The position numbers and the translations under genes were made by a program. This document shows positions 1 to 8,629 of a DNA stretch of 29,028 nucleotides, one piece after another. This stretch comes from JAZRWQ01 sp045599805. GTDB lineage: Bacteria; Bacillota; Clostridia; Oscillospirales; UMGS1783. The notes under the pieces were generated by a model. It was given only the letters and a program-made list of their open reading frames with translations, did not search any database and was not told where the DNA came from. How positions within the stretch are numbered: the first letter of the stretch is position 1; every line of letters starts with the position of its first letter. Location of the stretch: assembly GCA_045599805.1 (NCBI GenBank), contig JAZRWQ010000046.1:1-29028 (forward strand), given 5' to 3'.

Positions 1-51
1 TCCGGGGCAGAAAATAATTATACCGGATGCTTAACTTTTATGAAAAAACTG

Positions 52-80
52 TTGCGAATACAAAACAGTTGTGATAAAAT
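52..80 (+). promoter_or_regulatory. sigmaA-type promoter for the first SipW-type gene
   Basis: TTGCGA (52-57), a 17-bp spacer and TAAAAT (75-80), followed by an AGAAGGAG ribosome binding site ahead of the ATG at 124. An inverted repeat ACTGTT (48-53) / AACAGT (64-69) overlaps the -35 and spacer and could be an operator. Read by eye only. Confidence 0.5.
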
Positions 81-123
81 ATTAGCATCTAAATGTATAA
101 TTATCGAGAAGGAGTGAAAACAA

Positions 124-1485
124 ATGAAAAGCATCAAAAAACTTATTGTGCTCAGTATTCTGAGTCTTGTTCTTTGTTTTACCATGCTTCTCGGTACGAC
201 CTACGCATGGATGACCGACTCGGTGCAGAGCGGCAAAAACATTATACAGGCAGGCAATCTTGACGCCAGGCTGTATCACAAAACAGGCAGCGCCGGATAT
301 ACCGAGGTGGACAGCGAAACTCCGCTTTTCAACATGAAAAACGGTGCGCAGATAAACTGGGAGCCCGATACCTTCGTTTGCGAAACCTTTAAGGTCGAAA
401 AAACGGGCGACCTTGATATGCTCTTCAACTTTAAGCTTGAAGCCGTTGCCAAAACCTATAACGGCAAAAACCTTTCCAAGGTATTAAGAGCCGCCGTTGT
501 TACCGAGGTACCCACCGAGACTCCGGATGCCGGTGCCGGCACGCCCCTTAAATACTTTACCGTATTTGACAGTGCGCAGGAGCTTTTGAACGATACGACC
601 TCAAAGGAATTTTCAATAGTTATTTTCTGGCCTAAGGGCGAGAACGACTACACCTATAATCTTGAGCCGGTAAATGATAAGAGTCCGCTTGAAGTTACCT
701 TTGAGCCGCATCTTATTGCCTGCCAGAGCTCGGACGATGCAAAATCCTCCCTCGGCGCTCATCCCGTTGCCGCCTGCGAAAGCCTTAAATCAAAGTATAC
801 CGGCAGCTTCAATAACGAGATAGTTACCGCGAATATCGACGGCACTTCCGACCATACGGTTGTTACCGGATTTGATGCGATATCCTTTAATAAGAGCGTA
901 ACCTTATCGAATATCACCTTTGCGGAGGGTGCAAGGCTTACTCCCACCGCTACGATAGAAGCGCCGATAAACCTTATTTTAGAAAACTGCGTATTTGAAG
1001 CCGGCCCCAACGGCTACTGCCTTGATATAGACACCTATATAGGCGATACCTCTTACGCAAGGGATATAAGCATCGTTATTGAGGACTGCAAATTTATCGG
1101 CAATCATTTTGTTTCAAACGCCCCCGCAAATTCCTGCGGACTTATACTGAATGTCGGCTCGGCTAAAACTGCCGGGAACGTAACCGTTAAAAACTGCACC
1201 TTTGAGGAAATAAGCTCTCACGCAATAGACCTCGGCAAATTCAGCGGCACTGTGGCAGTGGAAAACTGCGGCTTTAAGAGCTGGGCGGTAAGCGGTGCCG
1301 GTTCGGCAATAAAGGGCGAGGTGGACGGCTCCTGCGATTTCTTTGCAACGGGTATTACATTTAATATCGGCGCAAACGACAATATCAAATATCTTGATAT
1401 ACCCTCCTCCGTTGCGCTTCCGGAATTTACCGCGGAAAACTCGGTATACTCCATGGCAGAGCATTTAGTGGTTCCGGCAAATTAA
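124..1485 (+). CDS. SipW-type secreted protein with beta-helix-like C-terminus
   Basis: 453 aa, predicted to be exported to the cell surface or matrix. The N-terminus has a lysine-rich start, a hydrophobic stretch (about residues 8-25) and TTYAWMTD, followed by an SGKNIIQAGNLDARLY segment. This is the leader seen in TasA/camelysin-like substrates of the SipW signal peptidase. Residues of about 30-210 look like a TasA-type beta-rich domain. From about 240 to 440 there are repeated short strands with the pattern 'I/V-x-(L/I)-E(N/D)C-x-F' (ENCVFEAG, EDCKFIGN, KNCTFEEI, ENCGFKSW), as in a right-handed parallel beta-helix. The start is fixed by GAGAAGGAG 7 nt upstream of the ATG. It is monocistronic with its own promoter and terminator. 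It shares its leader module with the gene at 16711 but has a different C-terminal fold. There is no sortase motif; the substrate or partner is unknown. Confidence 0.85.
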   Translation: MKSIKKLIVLSILSLVLCFTMLLGTTYAWMTDSVQSGKNIIQAGNLDARLYHKTGSAGYTEVDSETPLFNMKNGAQINWEPDTFVCETFKVEKTGDLDMLFNFKLEAVAKTYNGKNLSKVLRAAVVTEVPTETPDAGAGTPLKYFTVFDSAQELLNDTTSKEFSIVIFWPKGENDYTYNLEPVNDKSPLEVTFEPHLIACQSSDDAKSSLGAHPVAACESLKSKYTGSFNNEIVTANIDGTSDHTVVTGFDAISFNKSVTLSNITFAEGARLTPTATIEAPINLILENCVFEAGPNGYCLDIDTYIGDTSYARDISIVIEDCKFIGNHFVSNAPANSCGLILNVGSAKTAGNVTVKNCTFEEISSHAIDLGKFSGTVAVENCGFKSWAVSGAGSAIKGEVDGSCDFFATGITFNIGANDNIKYLDIPSSVALPEFTAENSVYSMAEHLVVPAN

Positions 1486-1494
1486 CAGAACAAT

Positions 1495-1526
1495 AAAAAC
1501 AGCTACCCGATAGGGTAGCTGTTTTT
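1495..1526. terminator. Bidirectional intrinsic terminator
   Basis: Stem AAAACAGCTACCC, loop GATA, and its complement, with T-rich tails on both strands. It lies between the convergent SipW-type gene and pfkA and can serve both. Confidence 0.85.
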
Positions 1527-1545
1527 GTGTTTTTTCGTATTTTTT

Positions 1546-2520
1546 TCAGGAGTTTATCTCCTTTGAGAAGTCGTAGGTGTCTACGGAAATGGACTTCTTT
1601 GTGGCAAGCGCCTCTTCAATATCGGCATCAAGCACGCGATCGTTCTTGTATATAACTACGCGGCTTTTAATGTTGTTGTTAAGAAGGTCTATTGCGCGGT
1701 AACCCATAAGGCTCGCGATGATCCTGTCCTTGGACGAGGGACTGCCGCCGCGCTGAACATAGCCGAGCACCGAAGCTCTCGCTTCAATATTGAGCCGCTG
1801 ACCTATCTCCTTTGCCATCTCGGCAACGCCGCCTACGCCCTCGGCAACCATTATTATAAAGTGCTTTTTGCCGTTTGCCATCGTTTCTTTTATACGGCCG
1901 ATAACGTCGTTTTCAAAGTCGAAGGGGATTTCGGGAATGAGAATGGCGGTAGCGCCGGTTGCCATGCCGGTGTCAAGGGCGATATAGCCCGCGTGCCTGC
2001 CCATTACCTCAACTACCGTGCATCGATCGTGCGACTGGGAGGTATCTCTTATCTTGTCCACCATTTGGGCGGCGGTGTTTACGGCGGTATCGAAGCCTAT
2101 GGAATAGTCGGTAGCGCCGATGTCGTTGTCGATGGTTGCGGGGATGCCTACGCAGTTTATGCCGTGCTCACGGGTAAGCGCCAGCGCGCCGGTAAATGTG
2201 CCGTCGCCGCCGATAACCACAAGGCCTTTGAGATTATGCTTTCTGCAAACTTCGGCGGCCTTTTTTCTGCCCTCGGCGGTGCGGAATTCGTCACAGCGCG
2301 CGGTGTAAATTATCGTGCCGCCTCTGTGTATTATGTCGGACACCGAGCGGGCGGTGAGCTCAACGTAGTCGTCCTCGATAAGTCCGTTATAGCCTCTTAA
2401 AAATCCGATTACTTCATATCCCTCATTCAGCGCAACACGTACGACCGCGCGTATAGCGGCGTTCATGCCGGGGGCATCGCCGCCGCTGGTGAGGATGCCT
2501 ATTCTTTCCGTCTGTATCAT
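1546..2520 (-). CDS. pfkA: ATP-dependent 6-phosphofructokinase
   Basis: 324 aa, usual length for bacterial PfkA. It phosphorylates fructose 6-phosphate to fructose 1,6-bisphosphate in cytosolic glycolysis. Visible motifs: the nucleotide-binding TSGGDAPGMN (11-20), GGDGT at 104-108, catalytic PATIDND at 127-133 (D131 as the base) and MGRHAGY at 173-179. Glycine, not aspartate, follows GGD at position 107, which is the mark of ATP-using rather than pyrophosphate-using enzymes. AAGGAGG precedes the ATG, and the gene starts 9 nt after dnaE, so it is the last gene of the hprK-to-pfkA operon. Pairing with HprK at the other end puts two carbon-flux genes in one transcript. Pyruvate kinase, often the next gene, is not here. 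Confidence 0.97.
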   Translation of the reverse strand: MIQTERIGILTSGGDAPGMNAAIRAVVRVALNEGYEVIGFLRGYNGLIEDDYVELTARSVSDIIHRGGTIIYTARCDEFRTAEGRKKAAEVCRKHNLKGLVVIGGDGTFTGALALTREHGINCVGIPATIDNDIGATDYSIGFDTAVNTAAQMVDKIRDTSQSHDRCTVVEVMGRHAGYIALDTGMATGATAILIPEIPFDFENDVIGRIKETMANGKKHFIIMVAEGVGGVAEMAKEIGQRLNIEARASVLGYVQRGGSPSSKDRIIASLMGYRAIDLLNNNIKSRVVIYKNDRVLDADIEEALATKKSISVDTYDFSKEINS

Positions 2521-2529
2521 GTTTCCTCC

Positions 2530-5500
2530 TTATTTGACAACAACGTTTTCCTTGCCCAGTATGCTTTCAAGTTCTTTTATCAAAGAGTCGGTTATCGCTA
2601 TAAGATGGGCGAATTTATAGTATTTGTTATCCTTTTCCATGTAAAATACCGCCTCGCCTATGCCGGGACGGCTGCGAAGAAGCTCTTTTATCTGCGCTTC
2701 CTTATCCATATCCTTTACGGACAGTTTAAGATACATCCTCTCGGCTATCTGACCGCCGCCGCCCATGAGCTTTTCCATTTGGCTCATAAGCACCTTGGGC
2801 GACTCGTCCTCTCTTACCGAAAGCCTGCCCTTGATAACTACGGGATCTTTCGTTTCAAGCATATTCATGTAGGTGTCACGTATCTTGGGGAATACAAGCA
2901 CCTCCATGGCTCCGGTGGTATCCTCCACCGTTATGAATGCCATGGTGCTTTCGTTTTTGGTAAGCTTGGTAACGGTGGCGGAGATAACGCCGGCTATCGT
3001 TACCGGCTGGCCGTCCTTAACCGAAAGATTGCCGTCCTCGTCCGGCTGTAAGGTTATTATGGGCGATGCGCCGTAGCGGCGCGCGTCTATCATATAGTTA
3101 TCCATCGGATGACCCGAAAGATATATGCCGGCACATTCCTTTTCAAAGGACAAAAGCTCCTGCTGTGTGTACTCGTCAACTACCGGATACAGCTCTTCAT
3201 CCGAGGGCGCAAGCTCTTCCCCGAACAGGGATATCTGCCCTGCAAGGTTATTCTTGCGGTCGGCCGCTATCGAGTTTATTATGCCCTCGTAGCTGAGCAT
3301 AAGTCGGTGACGGTTTATGCCGAGAGTATCGAACGCACCGCACTTTATAAGTCCTTCAACGGCGCGCTTGTTCATATCCTTGTCTATCATTCTCTTCGCG
3401 AAATCGTAGAAGGATTTGAACGGGCCGTTTTCGGTGCGCTCCTTAACGGCGGCATCTATAAAGGGCTTGCCTATATTCTTTATGGCAACGAGTCCGAATC
3501 TTACGCTGTCCTTGTGGCTTGTAAAGCCGGACTCCGACTGGTTGATGTCGGGGGGCAGTACCTTTAGACCGAGACGTATGGCCTCCTCCTTGTATTCGGC
3601 TACTTTAACGGCGCTGTCAAGCACGCTCGTAAGGAGAGAAGACATATACTGCGCCGAATAGTGGCGCTTAAGATATGCCGTGCGGTAGGTGACGTCGGCA
3701 TAGCAGGCGGCGTGGGATTTGTTGAATGCGTATGCGGCGAATTTTACCATTTCGTCGAATATCTTGTTTGCCGCCTCTTTTGTAGTGCCTCGCCGCAGAC
3801 AGCCCTCAACGTCGATCGAGCCGTCGTCCTTCAGCTTGCCGTTTATGAAGTATTCGCGCTCTTCCTCCATAACGTGCGCTTTTTTCTTTGCCATGGCACG
3901 TCTTACAAGGTCGGCTCTGCCGAAGCTGTATCCGGCAAGCGAGCGCACTATCTGCATTACCTGCTCCTGATATACCATGCAGCCGTAGGTAACGTCGAGT
4001 ATGTCTTTAAGCTTCGGATCGTCATAAACGACCTTTGACGGATCGTTTTTACCCTCGATGTATCGGGGAATGGAGTCCATTGGCCCCGGACGGTAGAGGG
4101 AGATAATGGCTATAACGTCCTCTATGCATTGGGGCTTCAATTCGGTAAGCACCTTGCGCATGCCCGCCGATTCAAGCTGGAATACGCCTGCGGTGTAGCC
4201 GCCTGACAGCATATCAAAGGTTTCCTTGTCGTTGTACGCGGTGAATACCGACTCGTCAAACTCCTCGCCCGAGGCGCGTATCATCTTAACGGTGTCGTCT
4301 ATGATAGTGAGGTTTCGAAGCCCCAGAAAGTCCATTTTCAAAAGTCCCAGCTCTTCAACCGTGTCCTTCGGGAACTGGGTTACTACCGATTCGTCGCTTA
4401 CAAACAGCGGCATATATTCGCTTACGGCGCGGTCGGATATAACAACGCCGGCGGCGTGCATACCCGTCTGTCTGGGCATACCCTCAAGCTTCAGGGATGT
4501 ATCGATAAGCTTTTGTATCCTGGGATCGGTATCGTAAAGGTTTTTAAGGTCGGGCGATACCTGCAAAGCGAGCGCGAGCGTCATCTTCAAATCGTCCGGC
4601 ACAAGCTTTGCTATGGCATCCACCTCGGCATAGGGGTAGCCCAGCACTCTGCCCACATCCCGTATAACGCCCTTTGCTTTAAGCGTGCCGAAGGTGGCTA
4701 TCTGGCAAACCTGGTCTCTGCCGTATCTGCGGCAGCAGTAGTCGATAACCTCCTGCCTTCTTATCGGGCAAAAGTCAACGTCTATATCCGGCATGCTTAC
4801 TCGCTCGGGGTTTAAGAATCTTTCAAACAGCAGATTGAAGCGTATGGGATCTATATCGGTGATGCCGAGGCAATAGGAAACAACGGCGCCCGCCGCCGAG
4901 CCTCTGCCCGGGCCTATGGGCACGCCGGTGGATTTTCCGTAGTTTATGAAGTCCCATACTATAAGGAAATAGTCAACATACCCCATTTGCTTAATGGTTT
5001 TAAGCTCGTATTCAAGTCGGTCTCTTAATTCCTGCGTTACGGGGTGGTATCTTCTCTCAAGTCCCTCACGGCAAAGCCTGCACAGGTACTCGAAATGGTC
5101 CATGTTGTCGGGGGTGTCGAAGTTCGGCAGCTTGAGATTATGGAATTCGAATTCCACGTTGCAGCGGTTTGCGATCTTTACGGTGTTTTCAATAGCCTCG
5201 GGGCAGAAGCTGAATATCTCCTTCATCTGCTCGGGCGTTTTTATATAGAATTCCTCGGTTTCAAGCCGCATGCCGTTGGGATCGTCTATCGTGTGGTTGG
5301 TTTGTATGCACATCAGTACCTGCTGTGCATAGGCGTCCTCTTTGCTCAGATAGTGCGCGTCGTTTGTCGCAACAAGCCCCAGCCCGTATTTTTTTGCAAT
5401 ATCCATAAGCCCGGGCATTATCTGCTTCTGCTCGGGCAGGTTGTGGTCCTGTATTTCGATAAAGAAATTGTCCTTGCCGAATATGTCGATATATTCCTCC

Positions 5501-5976
5501 GCAAGCGCGTTTGCCTTTTGGGTATCGCCTGTCATAAGCGCCTTGGGAATATCGCCGGCAAGGCAGGCGGAAAGGCAGATTATGCCCTTGGAATATCTGC
5601 GGAGCAATTCGGTGTCGACACGAGGCTTGATGTAAAAGCCCTCGGTAAATCCGGCGGTAACGATCTTTGCGAGGTTGTGATATCCCTCGTCATTTTCGGC
5701 AAGCAAAACAAGGTGGCTGTAATTATAGTCGTTGTGCTTTACCTTGTCAAAGCGCGAGCCGTTTGCCTTGTATACCTCGCAGCCGATTATCGGGTTTACG
5801 CCCATATCCTTGCACAGCTTGTAAAATTCAATGGTGCCGTACATCGCGCCGTGGTCGGTCAGCGCAACGGCATCCATGCCCATATCCTTTACAAGGGGTA
5901 TAAGCTTTTTTATCGTGCAGGCGCCGTCCAAAAGGCTATACTCGCTGTGCACGTGTAAATGTACGAAATCACTCAT
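2530..5976 (-). CDS. dnaE: DNA polymerase III alpha subunit, DnaE type
   Basis: 1148 aa, the usual size. Domains in order: an N-terminal PHP domain (about 1-215), the polymerase core with GPGRGSAAG (355-363) and the catalytic aspartates in PDIDVDF (396-402, D397 and D399), a helix-hairpin-helix region, and an OB fold (about 985-1065). The PHP domain keeps the residues expected for metal binding (H8, H10, D17, H42, E67, H100, a Cys near 138, D206, H208), so a proofreading nuclease activity is plausible (inference). The start ATG overlaps the whiA stop as ATGA and has AAGGAG upstream. Firmicutes generally also have PolC; none is in this window, so whether DnaE is the main replicase here cannot be judged. 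Confidence 0.97.
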   Translation of the reverse strand: MSDFVHLHVHSEYSLLDGACTIKKLIPLVKDMGMDAVALTDHGAMYGTIEFYKLCKDMGVNPIIGCEVYKANGSRFDKVKHNDYNYSHLVLLAENDEGYHNLAKIVTAGFTEGFYIKPRVDTELLRRYSKGIICLSACLAGDIPKALMTGDTQKANALAEEYIDIFGKDNFFIEIQDHNLPEQKQIMPGLMDIAKKYGLGLVATNDAHYLSKEDAYAQQVLMCIQTNHTIDDPNGMRLETEEFYIKTPEQMKEIFSFCPEAIENTVKIANRCNVEFEFHNLKLPNFDTPDNMDHFEYLCRLCREGLERRYHPVTQELRDRLEYELKTIKQMGYVDYFLIVWDFINYGKSTGVPIGPGRGSAAGAVVSYCLGITDIDPIRFNLLFERFLNPERVSMPDIDVDFCPIRRQEVIDYCCRRYGRDQVCQIATFGTLKAKGVIRDVGRVLGYPYAEVDAIAKLVPDDLKMTLALALQVSPDLKNLYDTDPRIQKLIDTSLKLEGMPRQTGMHAAGVVISDRAVSEYMPLFVSDESVVTQFPKDTVEELGLLKMDFLGLRNLTIIDDTVKMIRASGEEFDESVFTAYNDKETFDMLSGGYTAGVFQLESAGMRKVLTELKPQCIEDVIAIISLYRPGPMDSIPRYIEGKNDPSKVVYDDPKLKDILDVTYGCMVYQEQVMQIVRSLAGYSFGRADLVRRAMAKKKAHVMEEEREYFINGKLKDDGSIDVEGCLRRGTTKEAANKIFDEMVKFAAYAFNKSHAACYADVTYRTAYLKRHYSAQYMSSLLTSVLDSAVKVAEYKEEAIRLGLKVLPPDINQSESGFTSHKDSVRFGLVAIKNIGKPFIDAAVKERTENGPFKSFYDFAKRMIDKDMNKRAVEGLIKCGAFDTLGINRHRLMLSYEGIINSIAADRKNNLAGQISLFGEELAPSDEELYPVVDEYTQQELLSFEKECAGIYLSGHPMDNYMIDARRYGASPIITLQPDEDGNLSVKDGQPVTIAGVISATVTKLTKNESTMAFITVEDTTGAMEVLVFPKIRDTYMNMLETKDPVVIKGRLSVREDESPKVLMSQMEKLMGGGGQIAERMYLKLSVKDMDKEAQIKELLRSRPGIGEAVFYMEKDNKYYKFAHLIAITDSLIKELESILGKENVVVK

Positions 5977-6836
5977 TTGACCGGCTCCTTCTCACAGTAT
6001 TCTGCGATTCTTTCGAATCTGCGCTTTACGGCGCTTTTGCCTATCGGCGGATCTGTCATTTCCCCAAGCTCGGTAAGAGTTGAGGTGGGGTTGTTGAGTC
6101 TTAAAAGGGCAAGGGATTTAAGCTCGGGCGGCATTAAAGAAAATCTGCCGCTGTCCATTATCGACTGTACCATGCGCGTCTGATAAAACGATGCATCGGT
6201 CATCTTCTCGGTGTTGGCAATGTCAAAGTTATTGCGGCGGTTTATGTCGTTTCGCACCTGCTTTTCCATCTGCACGTTCATTATTTCAAGAGAAGCGAAG
6301 GTCATGTCCAGTATGTTCAGTATGTCCTCTATCTGCTCGCTGAGCTTGTAGTACAGAATATATGAGGTGCCGCGTTTAACGAGTTTGGGACCGTAGCCCA
6401 GCTCATCAAGAAGCTTTTCGGTCACGTTCAGAAGCTTCTCGTCCTTTATTTCAAATTCAAGAGCGTATGCTTTATCCGGATCCGTCATCCTGCCGCATGC
6501 CAAAAATACCCCTCGCAGAAATGCTACCTTACAGCAGTCATCAAGCTTTATTTCGGGGGCGTTTAAGCAGTTTTCGCATAATTTCAGTATATTTGCGGAA
6601 AGGCCTTCGTCTAAAACGTAGGTGTAGCTGCCCTCTTTACGGGGTGCCTGTCCGTATTTTTTGCGGCATTCGTTTTCAAAATACTGTGCTATGTGTGTAT
6701 TTCTTATCGTACCGCGCACGCCGGCGGCGCGCTTTCTTACAAAGCCGCAGACAAACCCGCAAAACTGCGCGTCCCTGCAGCATCTGCGCTGGGTTACGTT
6801 CAGCGCCTCTTCTCTTGCCTTGTCACAAAAGCTCAC
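5973..6836 (-). CDS. whiA: DNA-binding protein WhiA
   Basis: 287 aa, a little shorter than the usual 300-330. WhiA is a DNA-binding protein linked to cell division and, in Gram-positives, chromosome segregation or sporulation control. The N-terminal part resembles the degenerate LAGLIDADG-like domain, beginning MSFCDKAREE with a conserved CC pair at residues 19-20. The C-terminal 85 residues contain the helix-turn-helix (LTELGEM...IGKSAVKRRFERI). The start is GTG, overlapping the rapZ stop as GTGA, with GGAGG 7 nt upstream. In most Firmicutes yvcK separates rapZ and whiA; here it is missing. Confidence 0.93.
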   Translation of the reverse strand: MSFCDKAREEALNVTQRRCCRDAQFCGFVCGFVRKRAAGVRGTIRNTHIAQYFENECRKKYGQAPRKEGSYTYVLDEGLSANILKLCENCLNAPEIKLDDCCKVAFLRGVFLACGRMTDPDKAYALEFEIKDEKLLNVTEKLLDELGYGPKLVKRGTSYILYYKLSEQIEDILNILDMTFASLEIMNVQMEKQVRNDINRRNNFDIANTEKMTDASFYQTRMVQSIMDSGRFSLMPPELKSLALLRLNNPTSTLTELGEMTDPPIGKSAVKRRFERIAEYCEKEPVK

Positions 6837-7705
6837 TTTTCGCCTCCGTTTATTTCACGGTGGATGACGGCGGTGTTTTTGCCGCACTCCTCAAGGTAGC
6901 GCCCGAGCCTCTGCGCGAAGCAAACCGAGCGGTGCCTTCCGCCGGTGCAGCCTATGCCTATCGTAAGTGCCGGGCGGCCTTCCTTTATGAAAAGAGGCGT
7001 AAGGGATGCCATCATATCGCATATCCTGTCGAAATAATCAAGCGACTCCTTAAAGGAGAAAACGTAATCGTCCACTTCCTTGTCAAGCCCCGTTTTGTTT
7101 TTGAGCTCGGGCAGATAAAAGGGATTGGGCAGCGCGCGCACGTCAAAAACAAAGTCACAGTCCTTGGGCAGTCCCTTTTTGAAGCCGAAGGATATAACGC
7201 GCACGTCAATATTCCTGTCGCCGCCTACAATATAGCCGTAAAGCAGATTCCAAAGCTGGCCTATCGTTGTGGAGGATGTGTCTATGATATAGTCGGACAT
7301 CTCATAAAGGGGCGCTAAAAGCTCTCTTTCCGTTTCAGCCATCTGCTCAACATCGCCCTGCACCTTATCGGCAAGGGGATGACGGCGGCGCGTTTCCTTG
7401 AATCGGGAAACGAGCACGTCGGACGCGCAGTCCATAAACAGCATGCGCGTATCGGGAATAAGAACCTTTATTTTGTCTATGGCGTCGGTAAGCTGTGAAA
7501 GGTCGGCGCCGTAAGCGGCGTTTCGTATATCCGCGCCTATTGCCACCTTGCTCATCTTCCCGCCGGAATTAAGGCACATTTCGGCAAAGCGGGGTATTAG
7601 CTGCGGCGGCATATTGTCAACGCAGTAGTAGCCGATATCCTCTATAAGGTCAAGCGCTTTCGATTTTCCCGCGCCCGACATTCCCGTTACTATTATAAGC
7701 TCCAT
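6833..7705 (-). CDS. rapZ: RNase adapter / nucleotide-binding protein RapZ (YvcJ family)
   Basis: 290 aa, normal length. P-loop protein; in E. coli RapZ controls GlmZ small RNA decay and hence amino-sugar synthesis, whereas the Gram-positive YvcJ role is less clear. The Walker A motif GMSGAGKS is at residues 8-15, followed by ALDLIEDIGYYCVDNMPP, which is typical of the family. The C-terminal part has the conserved GCTGGRHRSV motif. The ATG abuts the murB stop (TAAATG), with AGGTGA upstream, so translation is coupled. Confidence 0.95.
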   Translation of the reverse strand: MELIIVTGMSGAGKSKALDLIEDIGYYCVDNMPPQLIPRFAEMCLNSGGKMSKVAIGADIRNAAYGADLSQLTDAIDKIKVLIPDTRMLFMDCASDVLVSRFKETRRRHPLADKVQGDVEQMAETERELLAPLYEMSDYIIDTSSTTIGQLWNLLYGYIVGGDRNIDVRVISFGFKKGLPKDCDFVFDVRALPNPFYLPELKNKTGLDKEVDDYVFSFKESLDYFDRICDMMASLTPLFIKEGRPALTIGIGCTGGRHRSVCFAQRLGRYLEECGKNTAVIHREINGGEK

Positions 7706-8611
7706 TTATTTTTCACCTATAAACTGAATCTCTTCCTGCAGCTGAACACCGAATTTATTGAATACCTCTTCCTTTATCTTTGCTATAAGGGTAAGTACAT
7801 CCTTGCAGGTGGCAACACCGGTATTTACGATGAATCCCGCGTGCTTGGGGCTTACCATGGCACCGCCCACGCTTACCCCCTTAAGGCCGGCATCTTCGAT
7901 CAGCTTGCCGGCAAAATATCCCTCGGGGCGCTTGAAAACGCTGCCTGCGCTCGGCTTGTCAAGAGGCTGCTTTTCATTTCTCGCGGTGGTGTATTCCTGC
8001 ATCTTGGCAACGATATCTTCAGAATTGCCCTCGCTTAAGCGCATAACGGTGCGTATTATTATGCCGCCGTTTTCCTTAAAGAAGCTCGTGCGGTAGCCGA
8101 ACTTATGCTCGTCGCCGTAAATGGTTTTTATCTCGCCGTCGGGCGTGATGTATTCCGTCTCCTCTACAATGCCCGCCATCTGTCTGTTATATGCCCCGGC
8201 GTTCATGTAAACGGCGCCGCCGACGCTTCCGGGGATGCCGAAGGCAAATTCCATGCCGGTAAGCGAATAGTTCTTTGCAAGGTTTGCCACCCTTGCAAGC
8301 GGAGCGCCTGCCCACGCCTCCACCGTGCCGTCCTCGCGGAAGGTTATGCGGTTAAGTCTGTCGGTCATTATGACAAGCCCTCTTATGCCCTTGTCGCTTA
8401 CGAGCACGTTGGAGCCGTTGCCGATTATCGCAAGCTCGATGTTTTCCTCTTTGCATATCTGAATCAAATCAATAAGCTCTCTGCGTTTGGTCGGATATAT
8501 CAGCATATCCGCCCTGCCGCCTATGCGGAAGGTGGTGTGCTTCGACATGGGCTCGTTTACGAAATTGAATATTCCGTTGTGCGTAGCGTAGTTTATCAGT
8601 CTGGTGTTCAT
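7706..8611 (-). CDS. murB: UDP-N-acetylenolpyruvoylglucosamine reductase
   Basis: 301 aa. FAD enzyme that reduces UDP-GlcNAc-enolpyruvate to UDP-MurNAc in the cytosolic stage of peptidoglycan synthesis. FAD-binding segments are GNGSNVLVSD (64-73) and GIPGSVGGAVYMNAGAY (125-141). YRTS carries R175-region contacts, the proton donor is S224 in SAGSVF, and the terminal QEEIQF supplies the conserved glutamate near 294. GAGGAG is 8 nt upstream of the ATG, 18 nt after the hprK stop. Confidence 0.96.
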   Translation of the reverse strand: MNTRLINYATHNGIFNFVNEPMSKHTTFRIGGRADMLIYPTKRRELIDLIQICKEENIELAIIGNGSNVLVSDKGIRGLVIMTDRLNRITFREDGTVEAWAGAPLARVANLAKNYSLTGMEFAFGIPGSVGGAVYMNAGAYNRQMAGIVEETEYITPDGEIKTIYGDEHKFGYRTSFFKENGGIIIRTVMRLSEGNSEDIVAKMQEYTTARNEKQPLDKPSAGSVFKRPEGYFAGKLIEDAGLKGVSVGGAMVSPKHAGFIVNTGVATCKDVLTLIAKIKEEVFNKFGVQLQEEIQFIGEK

Positions 8612-8629
8612 TATGTTTCTCCTCGGATA

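Noticed and set aside
1..27. TCCGG / CCGGA inverted repeat at the window edge
   Set aside because: Only 5 bp and cut by the window start; no function can be supported.
5044..5958. Long open frame (304 codons) on the plus strand inside dnaE
   Set aside because: It is antisense to the fully conserved DnaE PHP domain, has no ribosome binding site, and reads as low-complexity hydrophobic sequence.
6467..7318. Open frame on the plus strand across whiA and rapZ
   Set aside because: Antisense shadow of two clearly conserved genes; it starts inside one and ends inside the other.
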